Source: JBMYRH01 sp049602155 (lineage in GTDB: Bacteria; Myxococcota_A; UBA9042; PHBI01; JBMYRH01). Taken from it: a stretch of 64,000 nucleotides of DNA. Every line of letters begins with the position of its first letter. Position 1 is the first letter of the stretch. The stretch covers positions 248,001 to 312,000 of the forward strand of contig JBMYRH010000002.1 in NCBI GenBank assembly GCA_049602155.1, written 5' to 3'. The position numbers and the translations under genes are program-made. Below, one piece after another: positions 37,438-46,766 of the stretch. Under the pieces are notes generated by a model that was not told the origin of the DNA, did not search any database, and was given only the letters and a program-made list of their open reading frames with translations.

Positions 37438-37764
37438 GGCTCCATGCTACTCAGAACCGATGGCGGTGTCTCGGCTGATCGCAATGTTCGTGCTTGATTG
37501 CCGCCCAATCAGACCGCTGCGCCGCGGATTGCAGGTCGCCTGCCGCTTATGTCATGCGCACTTTAGAGGTGTCATTCGCGCTGCATTGAACGTCTCGAGT
37601 GCGACCGCGTGATCCGTCACTGTTGACTTGGGAGATGCGCGCGCGCATCTCCGGAACAGCGTCAATGACCTGCTCTGCTCTCACGTGCATTATCCGGACC
37701 GATTTCCCGCGATTGTGATTGAAGAATGACATGCCGTTAGGTACTTAATCACTTCACCTTAACA
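37438..37764. other. intergenic region between divergent PilZ-like and FHA genes
   Basis: Just over 320 bases with no coding potential that I can support. It holds a perfect 22-base palindrome at 37631-37652 and an AT-richer stretch before the FHA gene (37736-37764). Promoters for both divergent genes are expected here, but no clear -35/-10 pair can be named by eye. Confidence 0.5.
37631..37652. promoter_or_regulatory. 22-base perfect palindrome
   Basis: The half-site GGAGATGCGCG is followed immediately by its exact complement, without spacer. It sits mid-way between the divergent PilZ-like and FHA genes. As a symmetrical site it could be a dimeric regulator operator, or an RNA hairpin; no T-run follows, so it is not a typical terminator. 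Confidence 0.5.
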
Positions 37765-38370
37765 ATGAGGACCATGCGGCCAGTCGACTCGATTCAGGAT
37801 TGGTTGCCAGGGATGAGCTGCGACGAATTCGTCGAGTCATACCCGGCACCAGTGCTCGTGAGCTTTCGACATCTGGAGGGTGATCTGCGTCAAAATCCGC
37901 AGACACGCTACTCAGCCTCTACCGGTGCGCCCATCAATCAGACGATGTTCTTGGTCCGGCCACGCATGGACACCGAGGAGGGTGAAGAGGCGTATGACCT
38001 CGAGGTCCCTCGCTTTGACTGGGTTGCTGGCGGCGAGACCCATGAGCTCCACGAGACGATCACTATCGGGCGCTTTATCGACAGCGTCATCACGGTCACG
38101 GATTACACCGTGTCGGCTGACCACGCGTGGCTCCTGATCGACAACGTTGAGGGCGCCTACTTTGTCGTCGACCGTGGCTCGACCAATGGGACGTTCATCG
38201 ATGGCGCGCGCCTTCGACCCCACCTGATTTATGAGATTGAGAGCCAGCAAGAGCTTGTCTGTGGGCGCGTGGTGTTTCGCTTCGTGGACGCCCCGACGTT
38301 CTACAAAATGGCCCAGACGTATTTTGAGGCACTGAGTCAGCACGCTGGGGTACCGGCGCCGACGGGCTGA
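37765..38370 (+). CDS. FHA-domain protein
   Basis: A 201-residue cytosolic protein. Residues 95-185 form a forkhead-associated domain: the strand TITIGRFIDSVITV, then SADHAWLL with the conserved Ser/His, and DRGSTNGTFIDGARLRP, the signature loop that binds phosphothreonine. An N-terminal 90-residue segment is not recognised. It is a predicted adaptor in Ser/Thr kinase signalling, common in this group of bacteria. The start is ATG 37765 or 37774. Confidence 0.9.
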   Translation: MRTMRPVDSIQDWLPGMSCDEFVESYPAPVLVSFRHLEGDLRQNPQTRYSASTGAPINQTMFLVRPRMDTEEGEEAYDLEVPRFDWVAGGETHELHETITIGRFIDSVITVTDYTVSADHAWLLIDNVEGAYFVVDRGSTNGTFIDGARLRPHLIYEIESQQELVCGRVVFRFVDAPTFYKMAQTYFEALSQHAGVPAPTG

Positions 38371-38380
38371 GGGTGCCTAC

Positions 38381-39235
38381 TTACCCCTCATCTGCAGGAG
38401 GGGCAGCCGGCTCGTGACGCGGAGCCAAGCCTGGCCGACCATCTTGGAAGATGTGGATCTCGCCATTGGCGTGCGTGATCTCTCCGCGGCCTTGGATGGT
38501 CCACCACCATATGCCGACCGCCCCGAGGGCGAGCGCGGCGTACTGTCCAGGGGTCAGCCCGAGATAGCGCTTATCGACCGCGCGTAAGAAGTCACCTGCG
38601 AACCGTATCGGGGTGTAGCTGATGAGGAAGACGACGACATGCCACCCCGCGAAGTGCGCGCGCCGATACTGCGACAGGAAGAAGATGCTGATTCCGAGGG
38701 CCCAGAGGAACTCATAGAAGCCGAGGTTGTGGCGCACGCCAGCCTCGAGATCGGCGGACCCGCCATAGGGCATCCCCAGAGGGAACTCCGTGATGAGCCC
38801 TGGGTGGTCGAAGGCGAGCGTGCAGCCAAGGCGCCCGAAGATCCAAGCGACTGTGAACCCGAAGGCGAGCGGGTCGCTGTAAGGCCAGAAGGGGATCTTC
38901 TTGAGGCGGAAATAGAAGATGACCCCGCAAGCACCGCCAATGAAGCCCCCAAAGGAGCTCATCTCTCCGAAGATGTTTAAGAGGACCCAGGGGTCGGCGA
39001 CGACGCGCTCTGGGAAGTAGAAGATCAGTGAGTAGAGGTGCGAGGCGATGAAGCCCGGGATCACCGCCCACAGCGAGACATCGAGCAGCACGCGTCGGTC
39101 CAGTCCGATCGACTGTGCGCGGCGCTCTCCGACCCAGACACCGACCATCACCGCGACCGCGACGCAGACGTCGAACGCATAGATCACGACGCCATCGGCG
39201 AGCTCAAGAGGGGGAATTGATGGGTGCGGTAACAT
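38381..39235 (-). CDS. lgt: prolipoprotein diacylglyceryl transferase-family protein
   Basis: A 284-residue polytopic membrane protein with about seven membrane helices. The catalytic block GRLGCTLAFDHPG corresponds to the GRxGNF motif of Lgt, and PIRFAGDFLRAVDKRYLGLTPGQ to the Lgt C-terminal Arg region. Asn is replaced by Cys, and the block runs on DHPG, as in the divergent Lgt of myxobacteria. It would transfer diacylglycerol to the lipobox Cys of the many lipoproteins here. The start at 39235 removes a short Arg/Cys-rich extension (from 39271). The divergence leaves some doubt about activity. Confidence 0.8.
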   Translation of the reverse strand: MLPHPSIPPLELADGVVIYAFDVCVAVAVMVGVWVGERRAQSIGLDRRVLLDVSLWAVIPGFIASHLYSLIFYFPERVVADPWVLLNIFGEMSSFGGFIGGACGVIFYFRLKKIPFWPYSDPLAFGFTVAWIFGRLGCTLAFDHPGLITEFPLGMPYGGSADLEAGVRHNLGFYEFLWALGISIFFLSQYRRAHFAGWHVVVFLISYTPIRFAGDFLRAVDKRYLGLTPGQYAALALGAVGIWWWTIQGRGEITHANGEIHIFQDGRPGLAPRHEPAAPPADEG

Positions 39236-39531
39236 GCGCCTCCGTGACAAACAGAGAGCGCACCGTAGCACTGGCGTTCAGTGGACGCACTCGACGGAGG
39301 AGCAGAGACGCAGACTGTGGACCCTCCAAAGGCATGTTCCTTGAGGTTTAGGGCGCCGCGCTGACCTGTCGCTTGCGCTCTGCGCGGCTGCGTGGTCCTT
39401 TTCCAGGCATGGCTTCAATGTGCCGCCACACCTTGACGCTCTATCGTCTCATCACCTAGCTGTGACGCGATGTAGAGCACTGTCGTCCTTTTTTATATCC
39501 AGCAGATGCGCATCCGCGCGATACCTACGTC
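39236..39531. other. intergenic region between divergent lgt and PilZ-like genes
   Basis: Almost 300 bases in which I see no gene. A T-rich stretch near 39489-39496 could be part of the promoter of the PilZ-like gene. Nothing else stands out. Confidence 0.4.
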
Positions 39532-40608
39532 ATGACACAGACTCCTTCGTTCGCCGCCCTCGAGGGGCGCGCAGTTCGCTTAATGATCGGCAATACTCCC
39601 CTCCCGGCGGAGGTGCTCGAGGTCTCCGGGCTTGCGCTGAAGCTCAAAGTAACCGCCGCGGTTCCGCCGGTCCCAAGGGTTCGGGTTGAGCTTGTTGACG
39701 TCGATGCCCCCCTTGATTCTCTGCAACTGCAGGGGATGGTGACGCAGCGATCTGCGGACGAAGTGACAGTCACGCTCGAGCGGTTGATGGTCGCCGCTGG
39801 AGAGGAGCAGGTGGACAAGATCTTGGCGGCTTGGTTTGTCGCCGTCCCACGCCGTGATGAGTGCTACAAGCCGATGATGCGCGGGTATGGTTATGAGTTG
39901 AGGAGGGCGATCCTGTCGGGGCGCTCCCTCGGCGATGCACCACCGGCCCCAGCCGCCCCCGTAGAGGTTCGACCGCCGCGTCCGCCGCGGGCCTCCCAGG
40001 ATCTCACCACTGAGACCCTTGACGGCTTCCCACCTGTCGCTGTCCGCGCAGGGCGCTCGATGGCCAAGGTCACGCTCCCGAAGACCCCGGCGCCTCCTCT
40101 GCCGGTCTCGGCGCCGCCCGCTCCGAAGCCAGCGCCAGCCAAGCCTGCGCTGCCTCCGCGCCGCGGGTTGGCACCGCAGGTGGCGCGAACGGGCGAACGC
40201 TTGCTCGCCAGCACGAGCGCGATTCAGATGGCTGTGGATTGCAGCGCGGAGGGCGCCGGTTACGGCCGTGGCGTGGTCTATCGCATCGCCGAAGGCGGAC
40301 GTCTGGTCTTTGTGGCGGCCCGGGGCGTGCGACCGACGTTTGGTGCGCGCGTCGAGCTCATCACCGACCTCGCGCAGAGCGGGATCTCGGTCACGGTTCG
40401 AATCGCTGCGAGCGTGACCTGGCAGGCCCAAGATCCAGACTATCCGCCGGTCACGTTGATGGCGCTGCGCCTCGCACCTACCAATCAGCCGGGGCACCTC
40501 CACAGCTGGGATACGTGCTGTGACTTGGCCCGTCGTGACGCGCCCCAGAGCGGCGGAGGGATGAGCTTGGTCCCCCCGCGAGCGGTCATCGCGACCATCG
40601 AGACCTAG
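39532..40608 (+). CDS. PilZ-like double-domain protein
   Basis: A 358-residue cytosolic protein. The N-terminal part (about 5-120) is a beta-barrel of PilZ type (GRAVRLMIGNTPLPAEVLEVSGLALKLKV). A Pro-Ala-rich linker (170-215) leads to a second barrel-like region (220-330) with RGVVYRIAEGGRLVFVAARGVRPTFGARVELI. Both are only weakly PilZ-like by eye; c-di-GMP-binding residues are not certain. The gene is 296 bases beyond the Lgt start, in the divergent direction. Confidence 0.68.
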   Translation: MTQTPSFAALEGRAVRLMIGNTPLPAEVLEVSGLALKLKVTAAVPPVPRVRVELVDVDAPLDSLQLQGMVTQRSADEVTVTLERLMVAAGEEQVDKILAAWFVAVPRRDECYKPMMRGYGYELRRAILSGRSLGDAPPAPAAPVEVRPPRPPRASQDLTTETLDGFPPVAVRAGRSMAKVTLPKTPAPPLPVSAPPAPKPAPAKPALPPRRGLAPQVARTGERLLASTSAIQMAVDCSAEGAGYGRGVVYRIAEGGRLVFVAARGVRPTFGARVELITDLAQSGISVTVRIAASVTWQAQDPDYPPVTLMALRLAPTNQPGHLHSWDTCCDLARRDAPQSGGGMSLVPPRAVIATIET

Positions 40609-40721
40609 GCGCTCGTTCGCTCCACTCCAGCTCGACCCCGCGCCCAATGCAGCGCGACGCGTCTGTGACTCCCGCCAATGGGCTCATCGTAGCCCCGACA
40701 GAGCTCTACCGTGCCGTGCTC

Positions 40722-43700
40722 TCAGTCTGGTGCGCTGAGGCAGTGATAGGTGTCGGGGTCGATGAACCTCCAAGTCGTTACCGGCCCCGGGAACTCCACA
40801 CAGACCCCAACCGGGAGTTCAATTGAGGAGCCGTCCGAGTCACAGTCGGCCTCGTCCGGGTGGTTGGTGTAAGTGATCTTGTCGGCGTAACAGATCACGT
40901 CGCTGAATGAGGCGTCAGCGACCTCATTACAAGCGAGGGTCGTGTCGACCTCGACGACGTTGTTCATCGGTGCCGGCTGGGTGCAGCTGGCGTCGGTGTA
41001 GGTCGTCCATGTCACCACGGTGACTGCGCAGGTCGGCGAGCAGCCATCACCGGACTCAGCGTTGCCGTCGTCGCACCCCTCATCCCCCTCAACGACGCCG
41101 TTTCCACAGCAGTCTGGGATGGGGCTCTCGACACAACCGAGCGCAGGGTCGCAGCTGGCCATGGTACAGGGAGCGCTTGTCTCGCACATGTCGTCCATGG
41201 GTTCATGGGTGACCCCGACGCCTGGTTCGCACCCATCGAGGGTGCAGTCAATCCCATCGTCGGGCGCTGATGTGTCCCCTGGCATACAGGCGCCGTCCGA
41301 GCATTGGTCATCGATGGTGCAGACCTCACCATCGTTGCACGGCGCATCATTGATGGTGATGAGGCACCCCCCCATCGCGCCGCATGCATTGTCCGTGCAC
41401 ACGTCGTCATCGATGCACGGCGGTCCGATTGGGAGCTGGTAAGAGCCGGGCTCCGAGCCCACGCTGTGCAGGCCGTCTGAGACGGTGAGGCGACAGAAGA
41501 CGCGGTCACATGCGTTAAGGCCCGCGGGGGAGAACGCGTACCCACCCGGTTGCTCTGGACCTGAGCCGACCCACCAACTCCACGTGAAATTCAGGGGGTC
41601 GTCGTCGGTGGCGGGGGAACTCACGTTACAGACAAGGTCACCGTCAGGGCCATCGGGGGCCAAGACTTGGACGGTGGCGGGCTTCGGCGTGGGATCCAGG
41701 AGGTCGACCGAGGCGGCCATCAGCGGCGGTCCGTCGATCCAGCCATCGAAGGCCCTCGCCTCACAGGTGACGGGGGTCCCTTCGGGCAGCCCCTCGGTGT
41801 CGAAAGAGGACTCGACTTCTCCATCAACCAGCTCGCCGTCGACCCACCAGGTCACGTGGTAGGCAGGAGTTGGGTCGCATTCCGCGTCGAGGAAGCCCGC
41901 GGGCACGCAAGTCACGACCTGCCCAGCCTCTGGCGCTGCGGGGCTCATGGTGACGCTGGCCACGGTCGGTGCGGTGTTGATGATCTCGGCGTTCGAGGCG
42001 TCAAAGGTTGGACCATCTAGGGGCGTGTCCTCCTCATCCGTCGTGCCGTCGCGGGTCGTCACGTGGCAACTCACCTGGTCGCCGGGCGCGAGGCTGTCGA
42101 ACGCAAGGGTCTGCGAATCACCTGGGACGAGCACGTCGTTTACGCGCCATCTGTAGTGCAGGGTGGGGCTGTCTGCTGGGTCAGGATCGAAGAGCCCCTC
42201 CACGTCGCAGACGAAGGGCTCACAGGGCGGGCCACTGCTCGGGCTGACGGTCACACTCGCGACGGTGGGCATCGCGTTGGTGATGGCGGTCTCTGCAGAC
42301 GTCACGACCTCGCCGCTCTCGAAGCCGTCGCCGGGGATCACGCTGCAGGTCACGCTCTGTCCTTCATAAAATCCGCCAGCGAAGGTCGCCTCTGTGGCTG
42401 CCTCGTTGATTTGACCGTCGACCGCCCACAGGTAGCTCAGGGCAGGTTCGTCTCCGTCTGCGTCCTCGTAGCCCTCTGCGACGCAGGTCAGCACATCCAG
42501 GCCCGAGGGGGCGCTTGGGGTGATCGATGCGCCAGTCAAAGAGGGCTTCTGGTTGATGATCGTCACGGTCGGGCTGTCGATGGAGAGCCCCATCGCCTCG
42601 CCATCCCAGGGGGTCGCGCGGCACCAGACTTGCTCTCCAGGAACCATCGTGGACGCTGACAGTTGAGCCTCGGTCGCATCTTCGAGGGTGATCTCCTCAC
42701 CATCGACGAGCTGATGCCACGTGTAGAAGACGGCCTCATCGTCTCCGGGATCTGGGTCGTAGAAGGTTTGCCAGGTGCAGTCGACGGTCTCACTGCGGAG
42801 GACCTCGGGGGTAGAGATATCGAGGCCGCTGAGGATCGGGAGCGTATTCACGGCGAGGGTCTCTGCGGACCAGAGCGTGTCGCCGCTTTCGGTGCCGTCG
42901 AATGCGACGGTGGAGCACTGCACCGACTGTCCCTTATCAAAGGCGGCGCCTGTCAATGTGCCGTCGTCTTCACCTACGACCGGTTGGCCATTGACGAACC
43001 AGCTCACCTCCCAGCTCAACAGGTCCCCGTCGAGGTCTACTGCGTCGGTGACCGTGCAGCTGAGGGCGTCCTCTTCTTTAGGAGGCTGTGGCGTCACGGT
43101 CGCGGTGCCGCCGGAGGGCGGCGTGTTATCGAGGGTCACGGTGCTGCTCACTCCCCAAGGGGAGCTGTCCCACGCATCTGTCGCTTGCACCTCGCAGTAG
43201 ATGACGTCACCCCCTCGGGCTCCGAGGGCGCTGGCATTGGTCCCGGCGCTCGAGACCGTCGAAACGACTGCGTCGTTGACCCACCAGCGGTACTCAAGAG
43301 TCAGCGCGTCTCCTTCGGAGTCCTGAATCATGTCGACGTTGCACCAGAAGGCATCGCTGACGGTCCCCGTGGTTGGGGAGAGCGTCGGCGAGGGCAGCTC
43401 CGGTGGGAGGTTGATCACGAGCGCTGTGTCGGAAAGCTTGGGTTCCCCCTCGACGGTGCCATCGGAGGGGATCCCGCGGCAGGTGAGGAGGTCCCCGGGG
43501 CTTAGCAATTGCCCGCTCAGGGTGCCCTGAGTCTCTCCCTCGAGGAGGGTAGCGGAGCCGTTGGGTAATGACAGGAACCAGCTGTAGGAGACGGACGGTG
43601 TGTCGATGGGATCGGCGTCGACCAAGCCGCTCGGCGAGCACGTGAAGAGCGTGCTACGTGGCCCCTCGGATGGGTCGATCGTCATGGCGTCGACTGCGGG

Positions 43701-45416
43701 CTTAGTGTTCTGAACGGTGAGGGGGGCGCTCGCGACAGGGAGGCCAGAGTCGAGGCCGTCGTGAGGGGTCGCGATGCAGCGCACGACGTCATCTCGACCG
43801 AAGTAGTCACTGGTCAGCGTGCTCTCCGTGGCCCCGGGGAGTGGGATGTCGTTGAGTGTCCATGCGTAGGTCCACGTGATGGTGTCGCCGTCATAGTCGA
43901 AGGGGTCCATGGTGGTGCATGTGACGGTTTCTCCCTCGTAGATCATGAGCGGTGTCAGCTTGACGCTGTCGGCTGTCGGTAAGGAATTGCCGAGAATGAT
44001 CTCCTGCGACACGCCGGTCTCCGAGAGGTCAAAGCCGTCGTCTGCATTCACTTCGCAGCGCAAGGCGTCTCCGCGCTGCGCGGGGGTAAAGTTGGGGCCG
44101 CTGACGAGGTCTTGGGCGATCATTGAGAGCGATGATGCACCAATGTTCATGTAGTCGTTCACATACCAGCTGGTCGTGTACGTCAGGGGATCATTGTCGG
44201 GATCTTGAGCGACGAGGCTGAGCCCGCAGGTGAAGAGCGTGTCGCCACCGCCTTCCGCCGGGCTGAGCGCGACATTGGGTTGGCTCGGGAGTGCGTTAAC
44301 GACCACGGCCTCGTTGCTGACCGCGGCGTCCCCTGAGCTGAGGTCATCTCCGGGCGTGTAGCTGCACGAGAGCGCCATGCCGCGCCATGTGTCGGTCGTG
44401 TTGAGGACGCAGGCGCCATCGACGGCCTCAGCGCTCGCGACCTCTGTGGGGCCGTTGTAGAAGACGCACGTGTCTACAGGCGGGTCCTCGTCAGGGTCTA
44501 CTCTGTCCGCGCAGCTGCATTGAAAGGAGGTCGTGGTGTCTCCGCTCTCTGGGCTGAGTTGCGCGGTCTCGCAGCTGGGGGGCGTGTTGCCGATCGTGAC
44601 CGATGCGACGCCCTCGGGGCCAAAGGCGTACCCGTCATAGGCTGCGATTCGGAGCTCCCACACTTCCCCACGCTTGGTGTTTGAGGCCTCGACCAAGGGT
44701 CCGCTGAGGTCCTCTTGGAGGACGCCGTCTGCATACCATTCCCAGCTGTAGCTGAGCTCACTGCTGTCCCGGTTGACGTCTGTGGGCTCGTCGCTGATCG
44801 ACGCCAAGAGGTCATCTATGGTGCTGGGTTCTGCGGGAGAGAGGGCCACGGTAGGTGCTGTCGGCGCGGAGTTAATCGTGAGCGTCAGCGTGGTGCTCCC
44901 TTCTGCCCCGCTCGAGTCAGCAGCGCGGACGCTGACAGTGTGGACTCCAGGGCTGAGGTCATGCGCGTTGAGACTTGAGGTGCCATCGAGGTCGACGAGG
45001 GAGATCCCGAGGTTGCCGTCCAGATCGGAGGTCCAGAAGGCTGTCAGTTGATCGGAAGAATCCCGATCGTCGCTGACGGTGGCCTCAAATTGAACGATCT
45101 CCCCGTCGGAGAAGATGGTCCCATCGGCGGGCTCTAGGATCGTGATGGTTGGCGCTGCGTTCTCCGAAGGGCCTCTCGTCACCGCATCAGGAACAGCCCC
45201 AGAGTCTTGGCCTGCATCGGCCTCCAGCGACCCTGCGCTAAGGCAGACTTGCTCGACGCAGCTCAGCCCAGCCGGGCAATAGCCCGTTGCAGAGCAGGCT
45301 TGCCCTTCGACGACTCCAGTGCCGGCTCCAACTATGGGCTCATTGGGGCCGCCGCAAGCGAAGGCTGAGAGCCCAAGGATGCTTACAATAAGCCCATATT
45401 GGATTGACCAACCCAC
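40722..45416 (-). CDS. giant lipoprotein of 13 Ig-like modules
   Basis: A 1564-residue lipoprotein. GTG 45416 is preferred: AAGGAG lies upstream and the protein opens into a signal peptide ending in the lipobox AFAC. A short Cys block (CSATGYCPAGLSCVEQVC) is followed by 13 modules of 85-95 residues, each starting like PTVASVTVSPSSG, with a conserved Cys pair around a Y/W-rich strand (LHYRWRVNDVLVPG) and ending in DGxxxGxP. The C-terminus has CDDGxxCT repeats and a CGNGVVEGDEGCDDGN block (Myxo disulfide repeat). A long surface filament or adhesin is inferred. Confidence 0.86.
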   Translation of the reverse strand: MGWSIQYGLIVSILGLSAFACGGPNEPIVGAGTGVVEGQACSATGYCPAGLSCVEQVCLSAGSLEADAGQDSGAVPDAVTRGPSENAAPTITILEPADGTIFSDGEIVQFEATVSDDRDSSDQLTAFWTSDLDGNLGISLVDLDGTSSLNAHDLSPGVHTVSVRAADSSGAEGSTTLTLTINSAPTAPTVALSPAEPSTIDDLLASISDEPTDVNRDSSELSYSWEWYADGVLQEDLSGPLVEASNTKRGEVWELRIAAYDGYAFGPEGVASVTIGNTPPSCETAQLSPESGDTTTSFQCSCADRVDPDEDPPVDTCVFYNGPTEVASAEAVDGACVLNTTDTWRGMALSCSYTPGDDLSSGDAAVSNEAVVVNALPSQPNVALSPAEGGGDTLFTCGLSLVAQDPDNDPLTYTTSWYVNDYMNIGASSLSMIAQDLVSGPNFTPAQRGDALRCEVNADDGFDLSETGVSQEIILGNSLPTADSVKLTPLMIYEGETVTCTTMDPFDYDGDTITWTYAWTLNDIPLPGATESTLTSDYFGRDDVVRCIATPHDGLDSGLPVASAPLTVQNTKPAVDAMTIDPSEGPRSTLFTCSPSGLVDADPIDTPSVSYSWFLSLPNGSATLLEGETQGTLSGQLLSPGDLLTCRGIPSDGTVEGEPKLSDTALVINLPPELPSPTLSPTTGTVSDAFWCNVDMIQDSEGDALTLEYRWWVNDAVVSTVSSAGTNASALGARGGDVIYCEVQATDAWDSSPWGVSSTVTLDNTPPSGGTATVTPQPPKEEDALSCTVTDAVDLDGDLLSWEVSWFVNGQPVVGEDDGTLTGAAFDKGQSVQCSTVAFDGTESGDTLWSAETLAVNTLPILSGLDISTPEVLRSETVDCTWQTFYDPDPGDDEAVFYTWHQLVDGEEITLEDATEAQLSASTMVPGEQVWCRATPWDGEAMGLSIDSPTVTIINQKPSLTGASITPSAPSGLDVLTCVAEGYEDADGDEPALSYLWAVDGQINEAATEATFAGGFYEGQSVTCSVIPGDGFESGEVVTSAETAITNAMPTVASVTVSPSSGPPCEPFVCDVEGLFDPDPADSPTLHYRWRVNDVLVPGDSQTLAFDSLAPGDQVSCHVTTRDGTTDEEDTPLDGPTFDASNAEIINTAPTVASVTMSPAAPEAGQVVTCVPAGFLDAECDPTPAYHVTWWVDGELVDGEVESSFDTEGLPEGTPVTCEARAFDGWIDGPPLMAASVDLLDPTPKPATVQVLAPDGPDGDLVCNVSSPATDDDPLNFTWSWWVGSGPEQPGGYAFSPAGLNACDRVFCRLTVSDGLHSVGSEPGSYQLPIGPPCIDDDVCTDNACGAMGGCLITINDAPCNDGEVCTIDDQCSDGACMPGDTSAPDDGIDCTLDGCEPGVGVTHEPMDDMCETSAPCTMASCDPALGCVESPIPDCCGNGVVEGDEGCDDGNAESGDGCSPTCAVTVVTWTTYTDASCTQPAPMNNVVEVDTTLACNEVADASFSDVICYADKITYTNHPDEADCDSDGSSIELPVGVCVEFPGPVTTWRFIDPDTYHCLSAPD

Positions 45417-45625
45417 GGCACTTGATCTCCTTGAGGTACAGCGACTGCGCAACAGGTAAGAAGACAGGAGACCCCTCGCACACACTGCTACTTCCATTAG
45501 GGTACAAGCCCAGGGTGTGACCTTCAACCTCACCACGGGCATCTCGTCATGGTCCCGTAACCATGTCGCTCGATTGCGCGCCTAGCCCATCGTGACTCCG
45601 GGGAGATGGCCTGCTTTTGGAGGCC

Positions 45626-46135
45626 TCATAAGCCCCAGGCGGCAAGTGCCAATTGGGGATCCCAAAGTGCCCCTACATGTGCCGAACGAATGTTCCCCTC
45701 TGCGTCGATGAAGATCGTCGTGGGGAAGGTCGTGACACTGTAAGTAGCGAGCAATTCGGGATCTCCAAGCAAGACTGCATAGTCAATGTCGAGATCCTCC
45801 ACCGCCTCTTTGACCCGCGGCGAGGGCTCTGCGGTGATCCCCCACACGGCGATCTCAGGGTGTCGTTTGCTGAAACGTGAGATCGCGGGGACCTCGAAGC
45901 GACATGGCCCGCACCACGTTGCCCAGAAATTCAGGATGACCGGTTGGCCTTTGAGGTCAGCCAGAGTGAGCTGTTCGCCCGTCAGGCTGCGTGCCGTGAA
46001 ATTGGGCGCTTGCTCGGGCAATTCGGGGGCTCGGAGTGCCCCAAATACAAAGGACACGACGAGGACCATCACGAGGGTCAGGCTCCAACTCATGATGCCC
46101 TTTCGGAGGCGCTCCCAACGATTGGATTCGCTCAT
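45626..46135 (-). CDS. membrane-anchored TlpA-like thioredoxin
   Basis: A 169-residue protein with one N-terminal membrane segment (about 15-33) and a TlpA/ResA-type thioredoxin domain. The redox motif WCGPC is at 74-78, with FWAT before it and the cis-Pro TTFPTTIFIDAEG after it. It would reduce or isomerise disulfides of exported proteins or cytochrome c apoproteins, in the periplasm. The start at 46135 avoids an extension of Pro/Arg-rich residues. It lies next to the giant Ig lipoprotein. Confidence 0.9.
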   Translation of the reverse strand: MSESNRWERLRKGIMSWSLTLVMVLVVSFVFGALRAPELPEQAPNFTARSLTGEQLTLADLKGQPVILNFWATWCGPCRFEVPAISRFSKRHPEIAVWGITAEPSPRVKEAVEDLDIDYAVLLGDPELLATYSVTTFPTTIFIDAEGNIRSAHVGALWDPQLALAAWGL

Positions 46136-46223
46136 CGTGGCTCCCCCGACAGAAGGTGGCCGTGGAGAGCTCTGCGTCCTGTGGTGCGGGGCGTCAGGGG
46201 TGTCATCTCCTCGGGCGGCCTCA

Positions 46224-46766
46224 TCAAGCCTCTCCCCAGGTGGACTCAGGAGGGGAGGGCGCCCAAGAGGCTGAGCCAGAGGTCCCTGCGGCATAGCTGC
46301 CGCCGAAGCCAGCTGCGGGAGCGGGAGTTACGGGCTCCCAAGCCACCGCCTCAGCTGACGTCTCGGCGAGCTTTGGGATCGTGTGTGTGTTCACCGCGTG
46401 GTGACCGCAATGGGGACAGGACCAAACGACGGATCCCACCCCAGCACAGGGACGAGTAGGCTGGCGGACCACCTGCTCTTTCAATGAGAGTTGGCGTCGA
46501 CACGAAGGGCAAATACGTCGGATGAGGTGGACGCTCGGGAGGGCACCACATAGGGCCACAAAGACGAGCAGACCGTCGCGCCACTCTGCGTGGTCCATGG
46601 TGTTCAGATAGCGTCCGATCGTCAGCAGGTAGCCCACGATGAGGAGCGCCCACAACGCGTTGACGTGGAGGGTCAGTCTCCCGGCACGTTGGGCAGCGCG
46701 CATGCCGCTGTAGATGAGCACTGTGTACCCGAGTAAGAGGGCACCGCTGATCAGATGGGCGGTCAC
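46224..46766 (-). CDS. membrane protein with zinc ribbon
   Basis: A 180-residue protein with three hydrophobic segments (about 5-21, 37-54, 66-83), then a four-Cys zinc-ribbon (CPSC...CPHC, about 86-120) on the cytosolic side, and a Ser/Pro/Gly-rich tail. No family is recognised. Its ATG overlaps the TGA of the TPM gene by four bases, so the two are translationally coupled and probably associate in the membrane. Confidence 0.7.
   Translation of the reverse strand: MTAHLISGALLLGYTVLIYSGMRAAQRAGRLTLHVNALWALLIVGYLLTIGRYLNTMDHAEWRDGLLVFVALCGALPSVHLIRRICPSCRRQLSLKEQVVRQPTRPCAGVGSVVWSCPHCGHHAVNTHTIPKLAETSAEAVAWEPVTPAPAAGFGGSYAAGTSGSASWAPSPPESTWGEA

Noticed and set aside
39580..40647. 355-residue minus-strand ORF opposite the PilZ-like gene
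   Set aside because: Arg/His-rich shadow composition; the plus-strand protein has a Pro-Ala linker and barrel-like segments typical of real proteins.
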